Origin: Pseudomonadota bacterium
Lineage (GTDB): Bacteria > Myxococcota_A > Polyangia > Haliangiales > Haliangiaceae
Assembly (NCBI GenBank): GCA_023428295.1
Contig: JAEYYV010000069.1
Coordinates: 13,380 to 77,379 of the forward strand
Reading direction: 5' to 3'
DNA: 64,000 nt
The notes under the pieces are model-generated. The model was not told the DNA's origin. It saw only the letters and a list, made by a program, of their open reading frames with translations, and did not search any database. A program made the position numbers and the translations under genes. Each line of letters begins with the position of its first letter. The first letter of the stretch is position 1. Below are positions 41,751-50,310 of this stretch, piece by piece.

Positions 41751-42760
41751 TCGCCGCCTCGCTCGGGCATCGTGAGCTTGCCTTCGGCAGCGAGCTTCAT
41801 CGCCGCTTCCACGACTTCGCGCTGCGCCGCTTCCACGTCCGACAGGCGCTTCGGCGCCGCGGCACCGAGGTCGTCGCGCAGCGTGGCGGCCGCGCGTTGC
41901 GACAGCGACGACAGGAAGTGCTCGCGAAGCTCCGGCGTTGCGGTCTGCAATGCCACGACCAGCACCTCGCTCTGGATGGAGCGGAGCAGTCCGCCCATCT
42001 CGCGCGTCGCGATGCGAGCGAGATCCTCGAAGGTGAACATCGCTTCGCGGATGCGAGACGCGGCGGTCTCGTTCATCTCGCTGACGGCGCCGAGCAGATC
42101 GTCGCCCTCGTCTTGCGACAGCTCGTTGACGATCGCGGCGGAGAACGCCAGACCATCGAACTCGCTACGCGGGTCGTTGCTCGAGAGTCCGCCCGCCGCC
42201 TCGAGGGCGCGCACGAGCGACTCGCTCGCTTCGGCAACGGCGTGCTCGGGAATCTCGTCGAGCTCGCTGATGCGCATCGCGAGATCCGCCGCGGTCGACT
42301 TGGGCATCAGGTTCAACACCTTTGCAGCCACGCCGGGCGCGAGCTGCGTGAGCACCACCGCTGCGATCTGCGGGTGCTCCTCCTGGAGCAGCTGCGCGAG
42401 CGAGTTCACGCGCGCCGTGCGGAGCAGCTGGAGCGGCTCCGACGGCGGCGGCGCCACGCCGAACAGCTTCTGCGCCTTCTCGTAACCGAACGCGCGATCC
42501 GCGAGCTTGCGGACGTACTTGTTGCCACCGGCCTTCACCATCGAGAGCGGCGACGTCAGCCCCGTCTCGTACTCGGTGAGCACCTTCTGGATCACGTCAC
42601 CGCTGACATCCTCGAGCTGGTCGACGGCGTCGACGAGCTTGCGAACGTCGTGCTCCGCCATGCGCGAGAGAACGAGCGCGGCGACCTCCTCGTCGAGAGA
42701 GAGCAGCGCGATGGCCGCCTTGTGCGGTCCCGGCAGATTCTGATTCGCGGTGTTGTTCAC
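41747..42760 (-). CDS. fliG: Flagellar motor switch protein FliG
   Basis: The C-ring subunit that contacts MotA. The 337-residue protein has an N-domain (GPHKAAIALLSLDEEVAALV), a middle domain with the EHPQ motif (LLQEEHPQIAAVVLTQLAPG) and NLMPKSTAADLAMRISELDE, and a C-domain (MFTFEDLARIATREMGGLLR). The usual charged torque ridge DDRSIQ is partly replaced here by RIATREMGGL. The GTG at 42760 was chosen since GGGAG lies 9 bases upstream. It overlaps fliF by 4 bases. Confidence 0.94.
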   Translation of the reverse strand: MNNTANQNLPGPHKAAIALLSLDEEVAALVLSRMAEHDVRKLVDAVDQLEDVSGDVIQKVLTEYETGLTSPLSMVKAGGNKYVRKLADRAFGYEKAQKLFGVAPPPSEPLQLLRTARVNSLAQLLQEEHPQIAAVVLTQLAPGVAAKVLNLMPKSTAADLAMRISELDEIPEHAVAEASESLVRALEAAGGLSSNDPRSEFDGLAFSAAIVNELSQDEGDDLLGAVSEMNETAASRIREAMFTFEDLARIATREMGGLLRSIQSEVLVVALQTATPELREHFLSSLSQRAAATLRDDLGAAAPKRLSDVEAAQREVVEAAMKLAAEGKLTMPERGGE

Positions 42761-44436
42761 GCTCGTGCTCCCTTGTTCGTAGCGACGGGGGTCTTGGCGG
42801 GCGGCTCGGAGAGCCACGCGGTGAGAACTTCTGCAGCGCGGTCGACGTCGTTCTTCACGGCGGCGAGCACGCGGTCACGGGTGGTGATCCCCGGCAGCGC
42901 CGCGGGGTCCTTGATGCTCGGCAGGGCGCGGGCGACGGCCTCGGCTTCGCTCTCCTCGGGCGTCTTCGCGTCGAGCGCGCGCTCGAGCTCGCCGACGGGC
43001 GCCGGCAGCGCGAGCGTCATGGTCTTGGTCGCGACGGCCTTCTTCGCGCTCTTTGCCTTCTTGCTGCGAAGGATCATCACGGCCGCGGCGATCAGCACGA
43101 GGAGTCCCGCGCCCGCGCCGAGCGCGATCGGCATCGGGACCGGCAGGAGCGACTCGGGCGCCTTCGCCGCGACGACCGGTTCGTCCTTCATCGTCTCGTC
43201 GGCGACGAACGGAATCGAGCGCAGATCGATCTTGTCGCCGCGCGCATCGTCGATGCCGGCGGCCTGACGCGCGAGCGCGGTGAGCTCGGCGAGCTCCTTG
43301 TCGCTGCGCGCTTCGGGCTTGCCGTTGGCGTCGGTCTTCCAGTCCACGATCACCGCGAGGTAGAGCTTGCTGAGCTGCGCGTCGGGCTTCTTCACCTGAC
43401 GAACCGTGCGGCTGATCTCGAAGTTCTTCGTCTCCTGCAGGCGACCGTTCGCGCCATTCGGTGCAGCCGCCGCGCCCGTCGCCGGCGTCGCGCCCGGCAG
43501 GTTGCCGCGCGTACCGGCCACACCACCGACGCCGTTCAGCGTCGTGGCGTCGAGTGCACCCGCGCCCTCGACGACGCGCGACTCGCTGCGCAGCACCGGG
43601 TTCGCGTTGTCGAACACTTCCTGCGTCTCGCTGATCTGGCTGTCATCGACGACCGCGGTCGTGACGACGTTGACCTTGCCGGCGCCGACGATCTTCTCGA
43701 GGATCTGGCGAACGCGCGCCGTGGTCGCTTGCTCGATCGCCGCGCTCTTGTTCGCTGCCGTCGGCTCCGCGCCGTCGAGCAGGTTGCCGTGATTGTCGAC
43801 GACGACGACCGCGTCGGGGCGCAGACCCTCGACGCTCGCTGCCACCAGCTGGCGGATGCCGCGCACTTGCTCGGCTCCGAGCTGCTGACCGACATGCAGG
43901 TGCAGCGCGACCGAGGCCGTCGCCGCTTCGTCGCGATCCTTGAACACGCTGCGCTTGCCGAGCGCGAGGTGAACGCGCGCGCCTTGCACCTGCGCCATCG
44001 AGGTGATCGAGCGAGCGAGCTCGCCCTGCAGGCCGCGGCGGAAGTTCACTTGCTCCGCGAAGCTCGACTGACCGAGGTGCGAGCCGTCGAACAGCTCGAA
44101 GCCTTTGCCGACGCGCGGCAGCCCCGCGGCCGCCGCGATCGCGCGCGCTTGATCGGCCTTGTCGCTGCGCACTTCCACCTTGCCCGCGGTCAAGCGAACC
44201 GGCATGCCGCGCTGCTCGAGCGTGGCGATCATCTCGGCGCTGTCGTCGGGCGACGCACCGTCGGCGACGACGACCCAACCCGCCTCCGTCTTGACGAAGC
44301 GCGTGACAACGACCGCGCCGATGATGCCGAGGACCACGAGCACCGCGAGCATGCGGCGCCCCTTGGATTGCTTCTCCCACAGCTCCTTGAGCTGGTTCAG
44401 CACGGCGCCCGGTCCTTGTGTAGATGCATCGGCCAT
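42757..44436 (-). CDS. fliF: Flagellar MS-ring protein FliF
   Basis: Inner-membrane ring on which the motor builds. The 559-residue protein has an N-terminal membrane helix (about 28-47, MLAVLVVLGIIGAVVVTRFV). Ring-building motifs follow: AAAGLPRVGKGFELFDGSHL, GQSSFAEQVNFRRGLQGELA, RSITSMAQVQGARVHLAL. A second helix is near 435-455 (IALGAGAGLLVLIAAAVMIL). The cytoplasmic tail binds FliG. The periplasmic region includes a long Gly/Ala/Asn insert around residues 325-345. It follows fliE by 10 bases. Confidence 0.95.
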   Translation of the reverse strand: MADASTQGPGAVLNQLKELWEKQSKGRRMLAVLVVLGIIGAVVVTRFVKTEAGWVVVADGASPDDSAEMIATLEQRGMPVRLTAGKVEVRSDKADQARAIAAAAGLPRVGKGFELFDGSHLGQSSFAEQVNFRRGLQGELARSITSMAQVQGARVHLALGKRSVFKDRDEAATASVALHLHVGQQLGAEQVRGIRQLVAASVEGLRPDAVVVVDNHGNLLDGAEPTAANKSAAIEQATTARVRQILEKIVGAGKVNVVTTAVVDDSQISETQEVFDNANPVLRSESRVVEGAGALDATTLNGVGGVAGTRGNLPGATPATGAAAAPNGANGRLQETKNFEISRTVRQVKKPDAQLSKLYLAVIVDWKTDANGKPEARSDKELAELTALARQAAGIDDARGDKIDLRSIPFVADETMKDEPVVAAKAPESLLPVPMPIALGAGAGLLVLIAAAVMILRSKKAKSAKKAVATKTMTLALPAPVGELERALDAKTPEESEAEAVARALPSIKDPAALPGITTRDRVLAAVKNDVDRAAEVLTAWLSEPPAKTPVATNKGARA

Positions 44437-44446
44437 GGGTTCGTCC

Positions 44447-44761
44447 TCAGACCTGCGTATTCATGAGCTCGCGATACGCTTCGATCGCTTTGTTCTTCAG
44501 CGTCGTCGCGTAGCGGATCGCGATGTTCGACTTCTCGGTTTGGATCATCACTTCGTGGATGCCGATGCTCGTGTCGCCATTCGCGAACCGCTCTTCCATC
44601 TGCACGGCGTTGTTCTCCGCCGCGCGTGCTTCCGAGAGGATGTTCGTGAACGCGCCGCCGACGTCCGTGCTCCCCGATCGCGCTACAACCGGCGTGTCTT
44701 GCTTGAGACCTTCGATCGACGTGAGCGACGGCAGGTTGATGGGGGCGATGCCGTTACTCAT
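44447..44761 (-). CDS. fliE: MS-ring/rod junction protein FliE
   Basis: A 104-residue protein linking MS-ring to rod. The C-half is typical: ERFANGDTSIGIHEVMIQTE then KSNIAIRYATTLKNKAIEAY and REL, matching the V..A..KA.....VRNK..EAYQE family ending. N-terminal region is short and variable. It overlaps flgC by 4 bases. Confidence 0.92.
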   Translation of the reverse strand: MSNGIAPINLPSLTSIEGLKQDTPVVARSGSTDVGGAFTNILSEARAAENNAVQMEERFANGDTSIGIHEVMIQTEKSNIAIRYATTLKNKAIEAYRELMNTQV

Positions 44762-45192
44762 TTGCCGATCCCCAAGGCGCGCTCGGCCATGTTGACGGCG
44801 GTCGACATCGTGGTGATGCCGGCTTCGTAGGCGCGCGAGGCGGTGATCATGTCGACCATCTCCTCGACGGGGTTGATGTTCGGATACGCGACGTACCCCT
44901 GCGCGTTGGCGTCCGGGTGACCCGGGTCGTACTCCATGCGCGGCGGCCTCGTGTCCTGCGTGATCTGCTGGACCTCGACGGTCTTGATGTTGCCGGCGAG
45001 CGGCGTGCGCTCGGCGCTCGGCGCGTTCGCTGCGGCGAGCAGCACGTCGCGGCGCTTGTATGGTCCGCCATCCGCGCCGCGCGTGGTCTGCGCGTTCGCG
45101 AGGTTCGATGCCGCCACGTTCATCCGCGTGCGCTGAGCCGAGAGGCCCGACGCGGACACTTCCATCGCGCTGAAAAAGTCGACAGTGCTCAT
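44758..45192 (-). CDS. flgC: Proximal rod protein FlgC
   Basis: A 144-residue rod subunit: FFSAMEVSASGLSAQRTRMN, VAASNLANAQTTRG, then the FlgC-specific GHPDANAQGYVAYPNINPVE, EMVDMITASRAYEAGITTMS and TAVNMAERALGIGK. Complete and conserved. It shares a base with the flgB stop. Confidence 0.96.
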   Translation of the reverse strand: MSTVDFFSAMEVSASGLSAQRTRMNVAASNLANAQTTRGADGGPYKRRDVLLAAANAPSAERTPLAGNIKTVEVQQITQDTRPPRMEYDPGHPDANAQGYVAYPNINPVEEMVDMITASRAYEAGITTMSTAVNMAERALGIGK

Positions 45193-45572
45193 CAGGTGCC
45201 GTCTCCCGCGGCGTAGCGAAGCAGCGCGATGCGCCGCGAGGTCAGCTCCGCGCTCGTCGCATAACGAGTGCGGTTGGCGTCGATCTTCGAGAGCTCGCGC
45301 TCGAGCGCGACGGCGTTGCCATCGGGGCCCTGCGTCTGATCCGTGTCGGTGAACGCCTGCACGACGCTGCTCGCGCCCGACGCGCCACCGATGTGGCCTT
45401 CGGACGTGACGGCCAGCGTCGTCGCTTCGGTCGGCGTGGTGCGCTGTAGGTCCACCGGCTTGAACCCCGGCGTATCGAGGTTCGCGATGTTCCCCGCCAG
45501 CACCGCGTGGCGTTCACGATGGAACGTCAGCGCAGACTGCATCGTGTCGAGGGTCGAGAACTTGATGGACAC
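45192..45572 (-). CDS. flgB: Proximal rod protein FlgB
   Basis: A 126-residue rod subunit: STLDTMQSALTFHRERHAVL, AGNIANLDTPGFKPVDLQRT (the LAxNIANxDTPGFK motif), and C-terminal RYATSAELTSRRIALLRYAA. The GTG at 45572 follows SD-like GAAGGG and gives the family start; an in-frame start 66 bases upstream would add an unlike N-terminus. It heads an 11-gene run ending at flgE. Confidence 0.93.
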   Translation of the reverse strand: MSIKFSTLDTMQSALTFHRERHAVLAGNIANLDTPGFKPVDLQRTTPTEATTLAVTSEGHIGGASGASSVVQAFTDTDQTQGPDGNAVALERELSKIDANRTRYATSAELTSRRIALLRYAAGDGT

Positions 45573-45584
45573 GTGACCCTTCTC

Positions 45585-45600
45585 AGCACGGCGCATGCCG
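45585..45600 (-). promoter_or_regulatory. Sigma54-type promoter for flgB operon
   Basis: Minus strand CGGCATGCGCCGTGCT, GG-N10-GC, opening GGCAT like the fliM and kinase elements. Expected start near 45574, 2 bases before the GTG; the SD-like GAAGGG would then not be transcribed. Confidence 0.5.
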
Positions 45601-45638
45601 ATCCGGGTGCGTGTAGATCCGACCCGTTGGCGGATCAC

Positions 45639-45654
45639 CGCGCCTTGGTTGACG
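45639..45654 (-). promoter_or_regulatory. Possible enhancer half-site upstream of flgB
   Basis: Minus strand CGTCAACCAAGGCGCG keeps the CGTCA half of the site (8 of 16 bases in all). It is at the expected place, 39 bases before the promoter GG. A better sequence match (12 of 16) lies farther away at 45683-45698, overlapping the start of the divergent sensor gene. Confidence 0.35.
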
Positions 45655-45680
45655 GCGCCAGCCCGAGGGGTTCGGCCGGG

Positions 45681-46520
45681 GTGTCGGCGGATTTGGCGCT
45701 CTCAACCCTCGCGAAACTGGCCGAGCCAACGAACGTGACCGACCCGATCGCGACTGCCGTTTTCGGCTTGCTGTTCGAACGCAGCGACGCGGCATTCATC
45801 GTGGACCGGAGGACGGGTCGGGTCGTGTCGGCAAACCTCGGCGCCGCCGACCTCCTGCTTCGCGATCCCGACTCGATCATCGGGATGCCCCTCGAAGATC
45901 TCGGCTACGAGCCCGACCGCGATCTCCTCATGCCCGGCCACTACGAGGACGTCGGCCTGCGCCGCGGTGACGAGTATCCCGTCTACGTCGAGCTGCTCGT
46001 CGCTCACGTCGACTCGCCCGAGCACGGTGCGCTCGCGGCGTACATGGCGCGCGACACGGGCGAGCGCCGCATCCTCGAGCGCGAGCTTCTCGCAAAGCAC
46101 ACCGCGCTCTACACCGCCTACGCCGATCTCGAGCGCGCGCACGTCCAGCTCGCCGCCGCGCAACGCGAGGTCGAAGATCGCAATCGCGAGGTCGCCCTCC
46201 TCGCCTGGCGCGCCGCGATGGGCGAGCTCGTCGCGGGCATCGCGCACCATCTGAACAACCCGGTCGGTGCACTCTCCTCCACCGTCCGTCGCATGACGCA
46301 GATCGCGTCGCTCGATCCCGTCGATCGCGCCGTCATGGAGCGCCTCCTCGTTCGCGCCTCCCAGCTCGTGCAGCGCATCGAGACCAACGTCGCCGCGATC
46401 ATCGACGCGACCAAGGCCAACGACCCAGGCCACAAAGCTGCTCTCCCGCCCGAGCTCGCCAACGTGCAATCCACGTTCGTCGAGCGTCTCGAGTCCGCGC
46501 CGCGCAAGGACCATCCATGA
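45681..46520 (+). CDS. PAS sensor with histidine-containing domain, no ATPase domain
   Basis: A 279-residue cytosolic protein. A PAS domain covers about 20-130 (LLFERSDAAFIVDRRTGRVV, IIGMPLEDLG, then TGERRILERELLAK). A coiled coil follows (about 140-185), then a HisKA-type dimer helix with H-box MGELVAGIAHHLNNPVGALS. The protein ends about 70 residues later with no HATPase domain, so it cannot phosphorylate itself. Its stop overlaps the start of a REC-kinase gene (ATGA), which could supply the ATPase in trans. The GTG at 45681 follows GAGGGG. It diverges from flgB with a 108-base shared control region. Confidence 0.8.
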   Translation: MSADLALSTLAKLAEPTNVTDPIATAVFGLLFERSDAAFIVDRRTGRVVSANLGAADLLLRDPDSIIGMPLEDLGYEPDRDLLMPGHYEDVGLRRGDEYPVYVELLVAHVDSPEHGALAAYMARDTGERRILERELLAKHTALYTAYADLERAHVQLAAAQREVEDRNREVALLAWRAAMGELVAGIAHHLNNPVGALSSTVRRMTQIASLDPVDRAVMERLLVRASQLVQRIETNVAAIIDATKANDPGHKAALPPELANVQSTFVERLESAPRKDHP

Positions 46521-47971
46521 GCAAGACCACCGCCCGCATCCTCGTTGTCGACGACGACGATCACGTACGTGAAGCGCTCGTCGACGAGCTGTCGACGAAC
46601 TACCGCGTCGAAGCGGTCTCGTGCGGCAACGAAGCCTTCGATGTCCTCGCGTCCAACCAGTACGACGTCGTGATCTCCGATCTCAAGATGCCCGACCACG
46701 ACGGCATCGAGGTCCTCGAGTTCGCGCGCCTCCACCAACGCGACGCCGTCCGCGTGCTCCTCACCGGCTACGTCGACGAGCGCGCTCAACGCGCCCTCCT
46801 CGCCCCACACGCGCCCTACAAAGTTGGAAAGCCGTGGCACGACGAGATCGAAGTCGTCGTCCGCCGCGGCCTCGAGCAACGTGACCTCGCGCGCCGCCTC
46901 TTCGCTTCCGTCGAAGACGCGCTCTCCCTCTCCACGTTCGACGACGAGCTCTCCGACGCCAAGACCCCGCTCGAGCTCTCCGAGGTCATCGTTCGCCGCG
47001 CGCTCACCGTCGAAGGCGTCGTCTCCTGCGCCACCGTCGTGCGCGCCGACGGCGTCGATCATCCGTTCACCGGCGGCGTCGTCCCGCGCGAAGGCGGCGG
47101 CTGGTTCCTCGATCTCCAGCTCGATCCCGACGGCTCGCTCCGCCTCCGCGCCCGCGGCGTCACCGAGTCCGCGCGCGAGATCGTCCAGTACATGGCGCAC
47201 CGCGCGCAGCGATCGTTCGGCGTCCTCGAAGCGCGTCCGACCACGATGCCCATCCCCATCACCAACGGTGGCGCGCGGCTAAACCAGCTCATGCGCCAAG
47301 CAACGCTCGGCGCCCTCACCGCCTCGCTCCTCCACGACCTCGCGTCCACGATGCAAGCGCTCACCGTCGCGCTCGACGACGTCACCACGTTCTCCGAAGG
47401 CACCACGGGCCCCGAGCTCCAATCCGCCGTCACCGAAGCCACCACCGCCGGCAACGAAGCGGTCCAGCTCTTTGTCACCATGCGCAAGTTCATCCGCGAC
47501 GGCGAAGTGCAGCTGAAGCCGGTCAACGTGTCCAAGCTCGTGGAGCGCGCGATCAAGATCGCCGGCCCCTACGTGCGCGAGCGCGCCACGCTGACGGTCG
47601 GCGAGCTCCCCCTCGTCTCGCTCGCCGTCACCGAATCGCTGTTCCTGCAAGTGCTAGCGAACGTGCTGCGCAACGCCGCCAACGCGTCGCCCGCCGGTGG
47701 CGCCGTCGACCTCGCGGTCAAGATCGTCGACGACGAGGTGCACTTCGTCGTGACCGACGACGGCCCGGGGGTCGCGCCCGCGATCGCCGACACCATGTTC
47801 GAGCCGTTCGCTTCCACCACGAACGGTGGCACGGGCCTCGGCCTCGCGATCAGCGCGTACGTGATGCAGATGCTCTCGGGCCGCATCAACTACCGCAAGA
47901 TGCCGAGCCGCGGCGCCTGCTTCACGGTCACGCTGCCGCTACCGCAAACCGGGTCTTCACCCTCCGGTTGA
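46517..47971 (+). CDS. Receiver-histidine kinase hybrid
   Basis: 484 residues. An N-terminal receiver (about 8-125) has VVDDDDHV, VISDLKMPDHDGIEV and Lys in KVGKPW. A middle region of about 120 residues is unassigned (possible degenerate sensor). A HisKA-like helix with LLHDLASTMQALTVALDDV lies near residue 270. A complete HATPase follows (NVLRNAANASPAGGAV; DDGPGV; TNGGTGLGLAIS). Receiver-first kinases are often controlled by a partner; the upstream PAS-histidine protein is the obvious candidate. The pair lies beside the flagellar locus, but its target is unknown. Confidence 0.85.
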   Translation: MSKTTARILVVDDDDHVREALVDELSTNYRVEAVSCGNEAFDVLASNQYDVVISDLKMPDHDGIEVLEFARLHQRDAVRVLLTGYVDERAQRALLAPHAPYKVGKPWHDEIEVVVRRGLEQRDLARRLFASVEDALSLSTFDDELSDAKTPLELSEVIVRRALTVEGVVSCATVVRADGVDHPFTGGVVPREGGGWFLDLQLDPDGSLRLRARGVTESAREIVQYMAHRAQRSFGVLEARPTTMPIPITNGGARLNQLMRQATLGALTASLLHDLASTMQALTVALDDVTTFSEGTTGPELQSAVTEATTAGNEAVQLFVTMRKFIRDGEVQLKPVNVSKLVERAIKIAGPYVRERATLTVGELPLVSLAVTESLFLQVLANVLRNAANASPAGGAVDLAVKIVDDEVHFVVTDDGPGVAPAIADTMFEPFASTTNGGTGLGLAISAYVMQMLSGRINYRKMPSRGACFTVTLPLPQTGSSPSG

Positions 47972-48104
47972 CGACTGATAAGTCACGATTCCTACGTGAA
48001 GCGACGTGGGTTTCGACGACAACATGAACGTCTTTCGCGCGGTCTCACATGTTGCCACAAATCGAGCAACTGAAATGTTCTGCATGCGGTATGCGTTGCG
48101 GGGC

Positions 48105-48980
48105 ATGCGCATCGTCTTCGCTTCAACGCTCGCCGTCGTCGCCGCGTGCGTGTCGGGATCCCGCACGTCGCCGTCGCGCGCCACTCCGACGGCCCCGATC
48201 GAGTTGACGTATCTCGGCGTCGCTGGCTTTCAGATCACCGCTGCCGGCAAGACGATCCTCGTCGATCCGTACTTCTCGCGGCCCGACTTCACAGACGACA
48301 ACGCCGGCATCGTTCCTGATGCCGCTGCGATCGCGAAGCACTCGCCCGCGAAGGCGGACCTCGTCGTCATCGCGCATTCTCATATCGATCACCTCCTCGA
48401 TGCACCCGAGGTGGCCAAGCGGACCGGAGCGCAGCTGATGGGCAGCGACTCGACCGTTCGCGTGGGCAAGGCGAGCGGTGTCCCTGATGACCAGCTGATC
48501 CAGGTCAAAGGCGGCGAGGACTACGCGTTCGATGGATTCAGTGTCCGCGTGATTCCAAGCCTGCATTCCGCGATCTGGGAGAAGCACGCATTGCATCGTG
48601 CGATCGCGGAGCCCGTGACGTTGCCGCTCACGTTCTCGCAGTACGAAGAGGGCGGCTCGTTCGCGTACTACGTGCGCGTGGGCGGACACGAGGTCTACGT
48701 CCAGTCGAGCGCGAACTTCATCGAGCGCGAGGTGATGGGGCTGCGCCCGACGATCGCGATCATCGCGGGCGGGTTACGCGAGCACGTTCACGACTACACG
48801 TGCCGGCTCCTCACCGCGCTGGGCAAGCCGCCGATCGTGATCGCCACGCACTTCGACGATTGGCAGAAGCCGGCGCCCGGTGGCCCGTACGACCTCTCGG
48901 ACTACGCGAAGGAGGTGGAAGCGTGCGCACCAGGGACGCGCTTCATCGTGCCGACGCATTTCCAACCGGTGACGCTCTAA
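48105..48980 (+). CDS. Metallo-beta-lactamase-fold hydrolase, lipoprotein
   Basis: A 291-residue protein. The signal ends in lipobox VVAAC (Cys near residue 14 from ATG 48105; an alternative ATG at 48084 gives a more basic n-region). The metal-binding motif is VVIAHSHIDHLLD (HxHxDH), with later His near SLHS and ATHFDDW. The opening IELTYLGVAGFQITAAGKTI with LVDPYFSRPDF is like UlaG/RomA-type members. The fold is certain, the substrate is not. It lies alone between the sensor pair and the RND operon, with about 130 bases on each side showing no clear gene. Confidence 0.83.
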   Translation: MRIVFASTLAVVAACVSGSRTSPSRATPTAPIELTYLGVAGFQITAAGKTILVDPYFSRPDFTDDNAGIVPDAAAIAKHSPAKADLVVIAHSHIDHLLDAPEVAKRTGAQLMGSDSTVRVGKASGVPDDQLIQVKGGEDYAFDGFSVRVIPSLHSAIWEKHALHRAIAEPVTLPLTFSQYEEGGSFAYYVRVGGHEVYVQSSANFIEREVMGLRPTIAIIAGGLREHVHDYTCRLLTALGKPPIVIATHFDDWQKPAPGGPYDLSDYAKEVEACAPGTRFIVPTHFQPVTL

Positions 48981-49116
48981 CGCGATGGGAGCGAGACCAT
49001 TTTCGTGGGGCAGCATGCCTCGAACGGCGAGCCGATTCACACTACGAAACACTCAAGCCATTGAAAACACCGTTGTCTTGCTCGCTCCTGAAGCGCCGGC
49101 TTGCTAGCTAGCTCGG

Positions 49117-50310
49117 ATGAAGTTCGTCGTCCTGGCGCTGCTCATCGCGGTCGGATGTAATAGCGACCCAGCACCCGCAGCCTCCCAAGGTGCAGCTCCG
49201 CCACCGCCCGAGGTCAGCGTCGAGACGATCGCGCCGCGCGTGGTCACGCTCGTGAAGGAGCTGCCCGGGCGCACATCGGCGTTTCGCGTGGCCGAGGTGC
49301 GCGCGCGCGTGAATGGCATCGTGCTCAAGCGGCACTTCGAAGAGGGCGCGGACGTGAAGGTCGGGCAGCTGCTGTTCCAGATCGATCCCGCGCCGTATCA
49401 GGCGGCGCTCGACGCCGCGAACGCCCAGGTGTCGCGGGCGGAGGCGACGCTCGCGTCTGCGAAGTTGCTCGAGGAGCGGTACGCCGAGCTCGTGAAGAGC
49501 AACGCGATCAGCCGTCAGGAATATGACGACGCGGTCGCTCGCACGAAGACCACACAGGCGGACGTGGCGGCGATGAGAGCGGCCGCCAAGTCGGCGCGGA
49601 TTAACTTGGACTACACGCGCGTGACGTCACCGATCGCGGGGCGCATCGGACGCGCGGAGGTGACCGAGGGTGCGTACGTGCAAGCGGGCAGCGCGACGTT
49701 GCTCGCCACGGTGCAGCAGCTCGACAAGCTCTATGTAGACATGACGTGGTCGAGCGCCGAGGTCATGCGCATGCGGCGCGCGATCGCGGACGGAAAGCTA
49801 CAGGCGGTGAACGGCGAGGCGAAGACGACGGTGGTGCTCGAGGACGGTCGCGTGTACGGCGAGGAGGGGCGGCTGCAGTTCGCGGATGTGAGCGTGGACT
49901 CGACGACCGGGTCGATCATGCTGCGCGCGATCGTGCCGAACCCGAAGGGCGAGCTGTTCCCGGGCATGTTCGTGCGCGCGCGGATCGAGGAGGGCTCGAC
50001 GTCCGAGGCGATCCTCGTGCAGCAGCGCGCGGTCGAGCGCGATCAGTCCGGCAAGCCGGTGGCGATGGTGGTGAAGGACGGCAAGGTGGAGCGGCGACAG
50101 ATCGTGACGGATCGCGCGATCGAGAGCTCGTGGCTCGTGACGTCGGGGTTGGCGGCGGGGGAGCAAGTGATCATCGAGGGGCTACAGAAGGTGCGGCCCG
50201 GCGCGCCGGTGCGCACGGTTCCGTTCAAGCCGGCGGCGGTGGCCGCTGGACCGGCGAGCAGCGGAAGCGCGGAGAGTGGCAGCGGCAGTGGTAGTGGGAG
50301 CGCCAAGTAA
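49117..50310 (+). CDS. RND efflux periplasmic adaptor lipoprotein (AcrA/MexA type)
   Basis: Membrane-fusion protein linking the inner-membrane pump to the outer-membrane channel. The 397-residue product has a lipoprotein signal with lipobox IAVGC (Cys about residue 14). Barrel-sandwich halves flank an alpha-hairpin: [38 protein letters not shown], then [20 protein letters not shown]. The beta-barrel domain has [21 protein letters not shown] Gly/Ser run ends the protein. Its stop shares one base with the start of the transporter. Substrates cannot be told. Confidence 0.94.
   Translation: MKFVVLALLIAVGCNSDPAPAASQGAAPPPPEVSVETIAPRVVTLVKELPGRTSAFRVAEVRARVNGIVLKRHFEEGADVKVGQLLFQIDPAPYQAALDAANAQVSRAEATLASAKLLEERYAELVKSNAISRQEYDDAVARTKTTQADVAAMRAAAKSARINLDYTRVTSPIAGRIGRAEVTEGAYVQAGSATLLATVQQLDKLYVDMTWSSAEVMRMRRAIADGKLQAVNGEAKTTVVLEDGRVYGEEGRLQFADVSVDSTTGSIMLRAIVPNPKGELFPGMFVRARIEEGSTSEAILVQQRAVERDQSGKPVAMVVKDGKVERRQIVTDRAIESSWLVTSGLAAGEQVIIEGLQKVRPGAPVRTVPFKPAAVAAGPASSGSAESGSGSGSGSAK

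Noticed and set aside
45683..45698. GTCGGCGGATTTGGCG as the flgB enhancer
   Set aside because: Matches 12 of 16 bases but is 83 bases from the promoter and overlaps the first codons of the divergent sensor gene. The weaker site at 45639-45654 fits the 39-40 base spacing better. Left open.
46517..46520. Frameshift separating the PAS-histidine protein from its ATPase domain
   Set aside because: The next gene begins with its own receiver domain and start codon. There is no HATPase fragment out of frame at the junction, so these look like two true genes.
49050..49116. TTGAAA upstream of the RND operon as a sigma70 -35 box
   Set aside because: No acceptable -10 box follows at 16-18 bases; in this composition one hexamer is not evidence.
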